Translations under genes and position numbers: made by a program
Source of the DNA: a virus
DNA length: 55,461 nt
Virus record (IMG/VR): IMGVR_UViG_3300010413_000040
Span: 1-55,461 of that record
Direction: 5' to 3' (one strand)
In this document: piece after piece, positions 34,240 through 43,505 of the stretch
Numbering within the stretch: position 1 is the stretch's first letter
Layout: every line of letters starts with the position of its first letter
Notes under the pieces: model-generated
Told to the model about the DNA's origin: nothing
Database searches by the model: none
Seen by the model: the letters and a program-made list of their open reading frames with translations, nothing else

Positions 34240-34656
34240 ATGTCAAGCGAAGCAACTATTCAATCAACACTTACCATACGCAAGCTGTCGAGCACGACAA
34301 CGGTGCTTGACTACAGCAGTCGTCCGACGTCTTTCGTTGCCGATGTGACAGGCACTAAAGGCCCATCTCCAGGTGCCGTGAGCATCACTACCGGCGGAAC
34401 ATCCATCGACTTGAGCGAGTTGAGTTGGCCGTCTCTATGCCGATTCATGAATCAGGACGATACAAATCGCGTGGAGGTCGGCGTCTACGATGGGGTTAGC
34501 ACTTTCTATCCCTTCATTGAATTGCTGCCTGGTGAATCGTATACGATGCGATTGAGTCGCTATCTTCAGGGACCGGGGACGGCAGGGACCTGGGAACTCT
34601 ATGGGCAAGCATACGGAGATACCGTAGTGCTCCTCGTGGAGGCATTCGAGTACTAA
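34240..34656 (+). CDS. Hypothetical virion protein
   Basis: A 138-residue beta protein (ATIQSTLTIRKLSSTTTVLD; GESYTMRLSRYLQGPG) starting 1 nt after the previous gene. It reads like a small phage structural protein that sets a reference value per module; no family is recognised. Confidence 0.55.
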   Translation: MSSEATIQSTLTIRKLSSTTTVLDYSSRPTSFVADVTGTKGPSPGAVSITTGGTSIDLSELSWPSLCRFMNQDDTNRVEVGVYDGVSTFYPFIELLPGESYTMRLSRYLQGPGTAGTWELYGQAYGDTVVLLVEAFEY

Positions 34657-34696
34657 AATTCAGCACCGGGAGCGGCTAAGGTAAAGGGGAGCATAA

Positions 34697-36709
34697 GTGC
34701 CTGAAGCCTTTCTTCTGAGTCAATCCGACAGGGACATTCTCCAGCGGTTTCTGGACCGCGAGCGAAAGAAAACGCCACGTCCTTTCAAGCGGCAATGGCA
34801 TCGCCGTGACATGATCGAGGCTGAAGGCCATCAGTCTCCGGAGATATACTTCGCTCGGCCTAAATATGCGTGGGGCATACCGGCACGCAGCGGTGTTACT
34901 CCCGGCAGTGCAACATGCAACGTCTACAAGCTCTCTTCTGGATCACTCGTTGCAACAGGTTACACTCGACTCGTCTATAACTATTCCGAACAGTTGATTC
35001 GTTACGATTTCATTCCAATCTACAAGACAAAGTACGGCAAATGGTTCGCTGGATCGCAAAGCCAAGTGCATCTTCTAGGGCAAGTCATTTATGATACTGA
35101 TCCAGGGAACTACAGTAGCGTTACGATAAAATCTGGGCTGTGCGGTGAAGAAACCACATCTGGATTCCAAACGAATTGCTGCAATTCGACGCATGTGAGG
35201 ATATGGGCCGGTTCTTGGTGTACACTCTCGTGGATCAATTTTTCCTGGCACATCGTGAAGCCATATAGTGCCACTTTCATTACTGGAGAAACCACTAGTG
35301 CGGCAGAGACGGGAGATAACGTGAATCTTACGGCAGTCGTTGGCATGGATGGTCACTATGCACCGACGACTGCGAGTGCATTCGTTTGTCAAGGTCCTTT
35401 GCTCGACGAGCAGTGCGTTCAAGCATTTTGGAATAAAGAAACGGAACGATGGGAAATCGCAGATGCGATGCGGGAGCTGGAATATTGTGAAGAAGAAGTA
35501 GTCTGCGATGTTATCTGCAATCCAGACGGGACCGTGGCGTATGTATGCTATGAAACGCTCAAATATCTCGTACCGAAGGATATGGACTGGACGCCATACA
35601 GCGAAGCTGTTGATTGTCCTGAATGTATATGTGTCCCATGCGGAGAAACTCATCCGCCGAGTGCGAGTCCAAGTCTTAGTCCGTCTGTCTCGCCGTCGCC
35701 GAGTGTCAGCCCAAGCGTAAGTCCGACGGCATCTCCGACGCCAAGCCTTAGTCCGAGTCAGAGTCCATCAGCGTCTTTGAGCATTCCTCCGACGCTTCCA
35801 CCGACAGCTTCACCTTCGCCAAGTTTATCCCCGTCTGTATCTCCATCCCCAAGCGTGTCACCTTCAGTATCGCCCACTGTATCGCCAAGTCCAAGTTTGT
35901 CACCTTCGGTGTCTCCAAGTCCTAGTTTATCACCTTCTGTGTCCCCGACAGTATCTCCATCGCCCAGTTTATCTCCGTCTGTGTCACCATCGGTATCCCC
36001 ATCGCCGAGCGGTTCGATACCACCATCCGGGTCTCCCTCACTTTCGCCGTCAGTATCCCCATCTCCATCGCTATCACCATCTATATCGCCATCTGTATCT
36101 CCGTCAGTGTCGCCATCACCATCGCTATCACCATCTGTGTCTCCGTCTCCATCAATGTCACCATCATTGTCACCGTCTGCGTCTGCATCACCTGGCGAGG
36201 GTAATTGCCAAGGATGTCTGCACAATACAGCGCCGGAAACGATGTATGTGACAATCAGCGGACTAGATGGTGGATTCTTCTGTGATGATAACGTCGGCGG
36301 AGGATTCTGCGATGATTTTGACCAGGAATATACAGTGACGTTGATACAGCAAGGAAGTATTTGCAATTGGTGGGCAGAAGATAGCGATCCTGGCAATTGG
36401 AACTATGAAATAAATATGTATGTTAGTCAGGCAGGAGGCGGTACATACGTCAAGATAAATCTAGATGCCAGCATACCATTTGGATGTCCACAATTCGATG
36501 AATTCAACATCACATGGGAGCAATATTTTGATGAACTCCAAGACTGCGACACCTTCGATTTCGACATGGATTACTCCGATGATGGATATTCAGACATGGA
36601 TGAATATCAGCCGGGCGAGACATTCGGTTGTGGCCCAGTCGGAGGTCAAAAATGCAGTTGTCATGGAGAAAATGCGACCATTCATATCTCCGTGACGTCT
36701 GGACCATAG
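34697..36709 (+). CDS. Ser-Pro-stalk virion protein, paralog A
   Basis: A 670-residue protein starting at GTG 34697 (AGGGGAG upstream). Residues 1-320 are a Cys-containing N-domain (EGHQSPEIYFARP, YIKT-like IPIYKTKYGKWFAG, IVKPYSATFITG, VVGMDGHY, CVQAFWNKETERWE, and a CEEEVVCDVIC cluster). A Ser-Pro stalk follows at about 320-500, then a Cys-rich acidic C-domain (CQGCLHNTAPETMYVTISG). Its neighbour is a longer paralog, so a tandem duplication occurred. No signal peptide is present. It is most likely a fibre or appendage with the N-domain fixed to the tail tip and the C-domain displayed. Confidence 0.72.
   Translation: MPEAFLLSQSDRDILQRFLDRERKKTPRPFKRQWHRRDMIEAEGHQSPEIYFARPKYAWGIPARSGVTPGSATCNVYKLSSGSLVATGYTRLVYNYSEQLIRYDFIPIYKTKYGKWFAGSQSQVHLLGQVIYDTDPGNYSSVTIKSGLCGEETTSGFQTNCCNSTHVRIWAGSWCTLSWINFSWHIVKPYSATFITGETTSAAETGDNVNLTAVVGMDGHYAPTTASAFVCQGPLLDEQCVQAFWNKETERWEIADAMRELEYCEEEVVCDVICNPDGTVAYVCYETLKYLVPKDMDWTPYSEAVDCPECICVPCGETHPPSASPSLSPSVSPSPSVSPSVSPTASPTPSLSPSQSPSASLSIPPTLPPTASPSPSLSPSVSPSPSVSPSVSPTVSPSPSLSPSVSPSPSLSPSVSPTVSPSPSLSPSVSPSVSPSPSGSIPPSGSPSLSPSVSPSPSLSPSISPSVSPSVSPSPSLSPSVSPSPSMSPSLSPSASASPGEGNCQGCLHNTAPETMYVTISGLDGGFFCDDNVGGGFCDDFDQEYTVTLIQQGSICNWWAEDSDPGNWNYEINMYVSQAGGGTYVKINLDASIPFGCPQFDEFNITWEQYFDELQDCDTFDFDMDYSDDGYSDMDEYQPGETFGCGPVGGQKCSCHGENATIHISVTSGP
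35653..36192 (+). repeat. Ser-Pro repeat stalk of paralog A
   Basis: About 180 residues, mostly in eight-residue pairs S-P-S-P-S-L-S-P-S-V type. Interruptions include SIPPTLPPTA and SIPPSGSPS. Codons are mixed. Confidence 0.9.
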
Positions 36710-36713
36710 CATA

Positions 36714-39700
36714 ATGGCAGTCTACGCACTCACGAAAGAAGATCGCGATCTGGTGCAGTCCGTTCTAGACCGCATCAAAAAGGAACCGTCTACTGAAAAC
36801 TTCCGTGATCAATGGCTGGCAATGGACAATCTGGAGGCAGAGGGACACCAATCTCCAGAAATCTACTTCGGACTTCCAGTGGATAGCGAAGGACTGCCAG
36901 GAAGAGCTGGACCGGTTCCCGGAAGCGGAACTTGTTACGTCTATAAAATCGCGTCCAGCGGGGATCTCGTCGATACTGGTTATACCCGCAACGTCTATAA
37001 CATCAGCGAGCAGCGAATTTATTGGACATACATACCTATCTGGAAAACGAAGTATGGCTACTGGTTCGCTGAAAGCACATCTCGGGTGTCATTACTCGGA
37101 AAAGCTAAAGCCGACATTGATCCCAGGGAGACTGGGACGGTGGCGTTATTGGGAGGACTTTGCGGCGAGGAAATAGAAAGTGCCACAACCGTCACGGCTT
37201 GCAATTCGACTCACGTTCGCATTTGGGAAAATTCGTATTGTACCTTGAATTGGATAGATGACGGATGGCACATCGTCAAACCGTATAGTGCGACGTTCAT
37301 CACGGGGCCAGCTCCGGGGGATGACTACCAAACGACTTCCCTGATCAGTGTCGTTGGCATGGATGGCCATTATGAAGAGTCCACCGCTGATGTCACTCTT
37401 CCCTGCGATGGATCGGTTGAATCTGGGCAATGCCTTCAAGCGTTCTGGAACAAAGAGGAAGAACGGTGGGAAAGTATCGATGCGGTTCGACAGTTTGAGT
37501 GGTGCGAAGAACAAGTAGTATGCGATGTCATCTGTGATGAGTTTGGCTATGTGCAGTACGTCTGCTATGTGACCCTCAAATATCTCGTGCCCAAGGATAT
37601 GAATTGGGCAGATTACTCACTGGCCGAAGGATGTCCGGAATGCGTATGTGGCCCATGCAATACGTTTCCTCCAGTTCAATTCTGTTTCGCTGCCATAGCC
37701 AATGACACTTGCGTGCATTGCGATGATCTCAACGATGCTTTCACTGGCAACTACGTCGGCAGCATGATGTGGCGAGTGAGTTTGCCTGACTGCTGCGGAG
37801 TCGGGCCGGGACTGACGAAAGCCGAATTCAGCATCACGCAGAACGGTACGGCGGAAGAATGGGAAATCAGGATTGAGCTGATCATAGACGATCAGACGAT
37901 TGCATGGACTAAAACGGTATTCGTCGAGCCAAATCCGACTGACATATTCGAGCAGCTAGACTACGAGGGTTCGACGGGGACGAGCTATTGCGACGGGTCG
38001 GCCGCTGTGGTGTATTGCAGTTCGACTGTTTGTCCCGTCCCAAGTGCATCGCCGAGCGTCAGTCCATCGCCGTCGGTATCACCGTCTCCGAGTATATCAC
38101 CAAGTGTATCACCTTCGGTATCGCCGACGTATGTGCCGACAGCCTCGCCGTCACCGAGTATATCGCCATCCGTATCGCCAACAGCATCCCCATCGGTATC
38201 ACCATCCCCAAGTATATCACCATCTGTATCACCGTCTCCGAGCTTATCGCCGTCAGTTTCTCCATCTCCGAGTTTATCGCCGTCATTGTCTCCGAGTGCA
38301 TCGCCGTCTGCCTCACCGTCGGTTAGCCCAAGTCCATCATTATCACCGTCGGTTTCGCCGTCGGTTTCGCCTTCGCCTTCGTTGTCACCTTCAGCGTCAG
38401 TGCCCCCATCGGTGTCGCCGTCTGTCTCGCCAACGGCATCAATATCGGTGTCGCCGTCACCGAGTTTGTCGCCTTCTGTTTCACCTACAGCGTCCCCATC
38501 CGTTAGTCCATCTCCAAGTTTGTCGCCATCGGTATCTCCAACGGCATCACCGTCCGCCAGCCCAAGTCCATCGTTATCACCCTCTGTATCTCCATCACCA
38601 TCAGTATCGCCATCACCGTCGATTTCGCCATCGGCATCGATACCGCCATCAGCATCGCCATCGATATCGCCTTCAGCATCGCTGTCAGTCTCACCGTCAC
38701 CGAGCTTGTCTCCATCGGTGTCACCATCAGCATCGCCGTCAGCCAGTCCGAGTCCATCATTATCGCCATCCGTATCGCCAACAGCATCGCCATCAGCTAG
38801 TCCAAGCCCATCATTGTCCCCTTCGGTATCACCGACGGCATCTCCGTCCGCATCTCCATCACCGAGTTTGTCGCCATCGGTTTCACCTACGGCATCACCG
38901 TCCGCTAGTCCCAGTCCGTCTCTATCCCCATCAGTATCGCCGACGGCTTCCCCTTCAGCATCACCATCTCCCAGCCTATCGCCATCAGCGTCACCTACGG
39001 CATCACCTTCAGCAAGTCCATCGCCTAGCTTATCACCATCTGAATCACCGTCAGGTTCACCATCAGCTTCGCCGTCGCCGAGCTTGTCTCCATCCGAATC
39101 CCCATCAGGTTCACCATCAGCATCTCCTTCTCCTAGTCTGTCGCCATCTGAATCTCCATCAGGTTCTCCATCGGCGTCACCGTCCCCATCGTTGTCACCG
39201 TCGGTGTCGCCGTCTCCTTCATTGTCTCCGTCTGCCTCACCATCCCCATCAGGATCCCCATCGGCGTCACCATCTGCGTCTCCATCGGCGAGTCCATCAC
39301 CTAGTTTGTCGCCGTCGGCTTCGCCATCACCATCGTTATCTCCATCAGCATCGCCATCGCCTTCATTATCACCTTCAGCCTCCGCATCACCTTCTGGGTC
39401 ACCGACAGGATCTCCATCAGCGTCACCGTCGCCTAGTCTCTCGCCGTCAGTTTCGCCATCGCCATCGGGTTCGCCATCTGGCTCTCCCTCAGTTTCGCCG
39501 TCGCCGAGTGCGTCGCCATCAGCATCGGCATCACCTTCGGGCTCGCCATCAGCGTCGCCCTGTGCATCGCCGTCGCCGTCAGCGAGTGCTTCTGAAGGCG
39601 CTGTGCCATGCGATGTGTGTTCTGGAGGTACAGCACCAGAATATCTTTATGTGACTATACCATCGATGGTTGCAGGTTACTTTTGCGACAGCGGATGCTG

Positions 39701-40073
39701 CCAGAATTCCGACTTGTGCAAGAAGCATCAGCTTGTGTTCAATGGCAATAATCCATCCTATTGTCAGTATTGGAAGAATATGGAATGTGATAATGGAGAG
39801 AGCGTCGGGTACCAAATCAATCTATACATGCATGCGGTCGGTACGATAGAAATAGCATTGACAATATTCGATTGCGACGATTGCGAATGTTTGATTCTTG
39901 GCTCGGAACAAATTTACTGGGAAAAAAGTATCAGTCCTGATATCGATTGCAGCAGCCTGAATGAATCAGTACCATATTACGATGACAATGACACAAAAGA
40001 CTGCGGCTCAGGGACTGATCAATATTGTGGTTGCGACGCAAGAGGGACAAATGCTTTATTGACATCATCTTAG
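36714..40073 (+). CDS. Ser-Pro-stalk virion protein, paralog B
   Basis: A 1119-residue paralog of the preceding gene. The N-domain aligns throughout (EGHQSPEIYFGLP, IPIWKTKYGYWFA, HIVKPYSATFITG, SVVGMDGHYEES, CLQAFWNKEEERWE, CEEQVVCDVIC). It adds an extra ~110-residue Cys domain (about 322-440; VQFCFAAIANDTCVHCDDLN) before a ~520-residue Ser-Pro stalk, and ends in a Cys-rich domain (CDVCSGGTAPEYLYVTIPSM) related to that of paralog A. The long stalk has ASPSPSLSPSVSPT units repeated several times in a row, which suggests recent expansion. It is the last gene before the glycan cassette. Confidence 0.72.
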   Translation: MAVYALTKEDRDLVQSVLDRIKKEPSTENFRDQWLAMDNLEAEGHQSPEIYFGLPVDSEGLPGRAGPVPGSGTCYVYKIASSGDLVDTGYTRNVYNISEQRIYWTYIPIWKTKYGYWFAESTSRVSLLGKAKADIDPRETGTVALLGGLCGEEIESATTVTACNSTHVRIWENSYCTLNWIDDGWHIVKPYSATFITGPAPGDDYQTTSLISVVGMDGHYEESTADVTLPCDGSVESGQCLQAFWNKEEERWESIDAVRQFEWCEEQVVCDVICDEFGYVQYVCYVTLKYLVPKDMNWADYSLAEGCPECVCGPCNTFPPVQFCFAAIANDTCVHCDDLNDAFTGNYVGSMMWRVSLPDCCGVGPGLTKAEFSITQNGTAEEWEIRIELIIDDQTIAWTKTVFVEPNPTDIFEQLDYEGSTGTSYCDGSAAVVYCSSTVCPVPSASPSVSPSPSVSPSPSISPSVSPSVSPTYVPTASPSPSISPSVSPTASPSVSPSPSISPSVSPSPSLSPSVSPSPSLSPSLSPSASPSASPSVSPSPSLSPSVSPSVSPSPSLSPSASVPPSVSPSVSPTASISVSPSPSLSPSVSPTASPSVSPSPSLSPSVSPTASPSASPSPSLSPSVSPSPSVSPSPSISPSASIPPSASPSISPSASLSVSPSPSLSPSVSPSASPSASPSPSLSPSVSPTASPSASPSPSLSPSVSPTASPSASPSPSLSPSVSPTASPSASPSPSLSPSVSPTASPSASPSPSLSPSASPTASPSASPSPSLSPSESPSGSPSASPSPSLSPSESPSGSPSASPSPSLSPSESPSGSPSASPSPSLSPSVSPSPSLSPSASPSPSGSPSASPSASPSASPSPSLSPSASPSPSLSPSASPSPSLSPSASASPSGSPTGSPSASPSPSLSPSVSPSPSGSPSGSPSVSPSPSASPSASASPSGSPSASPCASPSPSASASEGAVPCDVCSGGTAPEYLYVTIPSMVAGYFCDSGCCQNSDLCKKHQLVFNGNNPSYCQYWKNMECDNGESVGYQINLYMHAVGTIEIALTIFDCDDCECLILGSEQIYWEKSISPDIDCSSLNESVPYYDDNDTKDCGSGTDQYCGCDARGTNALLTSS
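38035..39594 (+). repeat. Ser-Pro repeat stalk of paralog B
   Basis: The longest stalk, about 520 residues. Higher-order units are visible, such as SPSASPSPSLSPSVSPTA repeated around 38730-39000, then SPSASPSPSLSPSESPSG repeated around 39030-39190. This indicates amplification in blocks of roughly 16 residues. Confidence 0.9.
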
Positions 40074-40082
40074 GGAACACAC

Positions 40083-41081
40083 ATGATCTCTGTTATAATC
40101 ACATCCTTTAACGAAGGCGACGAGGTAAAGAATACGATAGATTCCGTATTCGCCAACACGAGCGATGTGGAAATCATTCTCGTTGACGATGCGAGTGAAG
40201 ATGGAAGCTGTGATCCATGGTGCTGCTACGATACTGGCGGGGCAGTCGATGGCGTGACCGTAGTCCGGCACGACGAACGGATAGGGATCGCTGCTAGCCG
40301 CAACGATGGCGTGGCGATGGCGAAAGGCGATGTCTACGCTTTTCTGGATGCCCACCAGCGAGTCGATGAGGGATGTCTCAATAAATGTGCTCAGGTGGCC
40401 AGAGAGCGACAATCCATCGTCTGGCCATGCTTGACAGGATTGCCACCGAAAGGTGAGAGAGAAAGTCGATGGATGGGCCACGGTGCCCGGATGCGGCAGA
40501 AGCGAGGCGGAGCAAAGAATGGGCTGTTCGATGGGCAGTGGAAACGTCGGCCTGGCAATCTACCATCCGATGACGAAGTTTACATGGGGCCGGATGGAGT
40601 TGACGATACCTACATTGCCGATGGGGCTCCATTGTCCAGATGTTCCACGATGATCGTTCCGGGATATGTCGTGCCCAAGACTGTCTGGCCGAAGCTAAAA
40701 TTGATCGATGGTTTGCGATGCCACGGTGCTTCTGAACCAGCGATGACTGTCAAGGCATTCTTCGCCGATGTGCCTATCCTGCATCTCTGTGGCCCAGTGT
40801 GTCGCCACAGGTTCACCCCGGGACACAGGTTGCCCTATCCTTGCCCTTGGTGGAAAGTGGCGAGAAATCACGCCATGGTGGCCAGAGTGTGCTTTGAGCA
40901 GAAAACGTGGGATGAATATTGGTTCCCCAAAGTATTCAGACGGCATCTCAGGAAACGGGAAGGGTTGATTGAGGAATTCGAGGCGGGACCGATAGTTGAC
41001 CAGCAACGAGAATTTGAGAAAATCAAGCAACGTCCAGATGATGAATTCTGGAGAGGCTTGATACAGGAGGAGCGAGCATGA
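40083..41081 (+). CDS. GT2 glycosyltransferase
   Basis: A 332-residue GT-A fold family 2 enzyme. It has the N-terminal strand MISVIITSFNEG, the nucleotide-sugar VDDAS at 34-38 followed by EDGSC, the R-x-G-I-A-A-S-R-N block (66-74), and D89-A-H91 in place of D-x-D, which resembles polypeptide GalNAc-transferase-like GT2 enzymes. The acceptor half has W/H-rich motifs. It starts 9 nt after the paralog B stop and overlaps the next gene start. It probably transfers a sugar from a nucleotide donor; sugar and acceptor are unknown. Confidence 0.85.
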   Translation: MISVIITSFNEGDEVKNTIDSVFANTSDVEIILVDDASEDGSCDPWCCYDTGGAVDGVTVVRHDERIGIAASRNDGVAMAKGDVYAFLDAHQRVDEGCLNKCAQVARERQSIVWPCLTGLPPKGERESRWMGHGARMRQKRGGAKNGLFDGQWKRRPGNLPSDDEVYMGPDGVDDTYIADGAPLSRCSTMIVPGYVVPKTVWPKLKLIDGLRCHGASEPAMTVKAFFADVPILHLCGPVCRHRFTPGHRLPYPCPWWKVARNHAMVARVCFEQKTWDEYWFPKVFRRHLRKREGLIEEFEAGPIVDQQREFEKIKQRPDDEFWRGLIQEERA

Positions 41082-41338
41082 CACAATCTACAGAAGGTCA
41101 AGGACAGCCATTGTACCGGATACACAGGGCACTGGATCATCTTGACAAATCAATCGAGCAACTGATTACGTCGATTGCCAATCAGAAGATGGCAATCGAT
41201 TCCATGCGGAGCCGCATGATCGAAGAAAACCTGTCATTGAAGAAAGAACTAGAGTCTACGAAACAAGTGATAAATGGCCTCGTCAGCAAGATAGACGAGA
41301 TGAAGTTGCAATCACTGACCACTCATATAATCGTATGA
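41078..41338 (+). CDS. Small coiled-coil protein
   Basis: An 86-residue protein, almost entirely helical (LDHLDKSIEQLITSIANQKM; LKKELESTKQVINGLVSKID). The ATG overlaps the GT2 stop (ATGA), and its own stop overlaps the next ATG. Function is unknown; it may be a scaffold for the enzymes of the cassette. Confidence 0.55.
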   Translation: MTQSTEGQGQPLYRIHRALDHLDKSIEQLITSIANQKMAIDSMRSRMIEENLSLKKELESTKQVINGLVSKIDEMKLQSLTTHIIV

Positions 41339-41925
41339 ACCAACATCCAAACATTGTGATCCTATGCCAGGAGCACTGCAACAGCAGCATCGTGGCGAAT
41401 ATGCTGGCAACTGCAGGATGGAAGCGAAACGATATGGACGAGCACGGCGAGAGCCTCTCTGTGCGAGAACTGAATGGATGGATTATCAGGAACTGTGGTT
41501 CTGGATTGTTAGGATTTGAGAAAAAACAGAGAGCTGTCCTGGAAGTGCTGGAACAACCTTGGGTACTGAAGGATCCGCGGTTCAGAATGACATTGCAGTA
41601 CTGGGATTTTATAAGGTACACGCCGATCTTGCTCTATCTCAAGAAGGATGCCGAGAAGATACAGCAAAGCTATCATCGCCGCAGCAGGCCGGAGTGGGGA
41701 CGTCCATATCCGATGAGTCTGGATACCATAGCTGAGTGGGAACGGCAGTGTCGAAAACAGTATGAGATGTGGCCGATGAAGAAAATACAACTGAATGCGG
41801 AAGATATAGGATTGGCCTGCGGAATGTTTTCCGCAGAGAGAAGTGCAGGCCGAACCGATGCAATTCTTGGGAAGGATAGTAGCGGGTTCGTATGCGGCAA
41901 TGAATTTGTCGTGACGTGCATGTAG
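41335..41925 (+). CDS. Sulfotransferase-like protein
   Basis: A 196-residue protein resembling the sulfotransferase fold. NIVILCQEHCNSSIVANMLA occupies the position of the PAPS 5'-phosphosulfate loop, WVLKDPRFR matches the K-D-P-R block, and YTPILLYLKKDAEKIQQSYH the R-x-P-x-x-x-x-S region. The loop lacks the typical Gly-Ser/Thr pattern, so activity is less sure than for the protein at 45400. If active it would sulfate a glycan. Confidence 0.6.
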   Translation: MNQHPNIVILCQEHCNSSIVANMLATAGWKRNDMDEHGESLSVRELNGWIIRNCGSGLLGFEKKQRAVLEVLEQPWVLKDPRFRMTLQYWDFIRYTPILLYLKKDAEKIQQSYHRRSRPEWGRPYPMSLDTIAEWERQCRKQYEMWPMKKIQLNAEDIGLACGMFSAERSAGRTDAILGKDSSGFVCGNEFVVTCM

Positions 41926-41969
41926 GAGCGAAATCATCAAAACGGTAGTCGAAGGAGCGAGTTCAAGTC

Positions 41970-43505
41970 ATGCCACCGTTAGTTAGCGTCATCAGTTGTG
42001 CCCTGAACCAAGGCGAGTGGGTACGGAGAACCGTACCGCTCATACGTCAATCACTCGGCGACTGGCCGCATGAAATCATCATCGTCGATGACCAGAGCGT
42101 GGATGGTTGCTGCACCGGACTTGACAAGGATGTATTGATACTCCGAACCGAGACGCGATTCGGTGTCAGTGCCTCTCGTCGACTGGCAGTGAAGAATGCC
42201 AAGGGAGACATCTATCTGTTCACTGATCCTCACTGTCAATATCCGGAATTGGCATTGAGAGATTTGGTTGAACTGACCTGCAATAAGCAGGCGATATGTC
42301 TTCCGAAGACGAAGGGCAAACCAGTCGTTCGGCATTCGAGGGCGGGCGGATTTCTGACGGAGAGCGACCGCGGGCTGAAAGTCAGCTACGCACGGCCCGG
42401 CCCGGCAGAATGGCCTGCCTTGCTGGGGACGATCTATTGCGTGCAAAAACCAATCTACGAACATCTCGGAGGTTGGCCTGAACTTCCGGGGTGTTGGGGT
42501 TACAGCGAACAGGCATTGTCGCTGATGGCTTGGTTCAGCGGGGTGCCGATATTCGTCGACGAGCGGCATATCTGCAATCACCAGCATTATCATCCTCAGA
42601 AGCCGGACGGTGGATACATGTTCTCCTATCGGGTATCGATGGTAGATCAGTCGAACAACGGGCATTGGATACATGCAGCATTTTTCCCAGCGACCTATCA
42701 CTTTCACTGGGCACCTATGCTGAAGAAAAGATTCAGGGACGCGGAGAAATACTGGAATTCTGTGAGCAGCGGATGGCGAAGCAAATTGATTCCGGGTGCC
42801 CGCATCCAGTTGATCAGCAAATTCCGCGAGGAAATCGCTGGTAGGGCGGTACGGAGTGAGCAGGACTTCTACGAGATGGTTCTCAAGAAACCGATGCCGC
42901 GCGAAATACCGGAAGTCGACGAGGAATTCTTGAAACAACAGAGGCGACGCAGCAAACCGAAAGACTATGGCAAAGTTCAACGAAGACAGTCACGAGCTGT
43001 TGATTGGTTCATGGGTCAGATACCCGGATGCATCAAGGGCAGAAAGTTTCTCGATCTTGGTTCCAGAGATGGTTTCGTCGTCGACAAACTGACTCAGATG
43101 GGCACTAAGGAAGTGCTTGGCGTGGAGTTGGTACCAGAGACAGCAAAGCATACGAAAGAAGTACTCGGTCGCAACGTGATGCAGGGCGACATGCGGCATT
43201 TGCCATTCGAGGATGGGAAATGGCATTGCGTAACTTGCATTCATACTTTGGAACACATTCCGGATCCAGAGAATGGAATTCGAGAGATGCTGCGAGTTTT
43301 GATGCGGGGAGGATGGTTCCTGATCGTTGTTCCCGTAGAAGGCAAACCAAACAGTGGGGCAGCACACAATTGTTGCTTTCCGGATGAGGAGTCGCTCAAA
43401 CAACTAGTCGGCAAGTTCGCTGTGGACAACGTGCGGACGGAGATCAAGGGCCTATCGCCCAAACCGCAGAAAGAAATACTGCTCGCCGGGAGAAAAAAAC
43501 GATGA
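41970..43505 (+). CDS. GT2 glycosyltransferase-methyltransferase fusion
   Basis: A 511-residue bifunctional protein. The GT2 domain covers about 1-300: VSVISCALNQGEW, IIIVDDQSVDGCC (36-48), D86-P-H88 and CYQ/WGYSEQALSLMAW acceptor blocks. A SAM-dependent methyltransferase covers about 340-511, with LDLGSRDGFVVDKL (motif I near 359), GVELVP, MQGDMRHLPFEDGKWHCVTC and HTLEHIPDPENGI. It may add a sugar and methylate it. It starts 44 nt after the sulfotransferase-like gene and overlaps the next start by 4 nt. Confidence 0.85.
   Translation: MPPLVSVISCALNQGEWVRRTVPLIRQSLGDWPHEIIIVDDQSVDGCCTGLDKDVLILRTETRFGVSASRRLAVKNAKGDIYLFTDPHCQYPELALRDLVELTCNKQAICLPKTKGKPVVRHSRAGGFLTESDRGLKVSYARPGPAEWPALLGTIYCVQKPIYEHLGGWPELPGCWGYSEQALSLMAWFSGVPIFVDERHICNHQHYHPQKPDGGYMFSYRVSMVDQSNNGHWIHAAFFPATYHFHWAPMLKKRFRDAEKYWNSVSSGWRSKLIPGARIQLISKFREEIAGRAVRSEQDFYEMVLKKPMPREIPEVDEEFLKQQRRRSKPKDYGKVQRRQSRAVDWFMGQIPGCIKGRKFLDLGSRDGFVVDKLTQMGTKEVLGVELVPETAKHTKEVLGRNVMQGDMRHLPFEDGKWHCVTCIHTLEHIPDPENGIREMLRVLMRGGWFLIVVPVEGKPNSGAAHNCCFPDEESLKQLVGKFAVDNVRTEIKGLSPKPQKEILLAGRKKR

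Noticed and set aside
38044-39654. 536-codon His/Arg-rich ORF on the + strand
   Set aside because: It is an off-frame reading of the Ser-Pro stalk of paralog B, with no protein-like composition.
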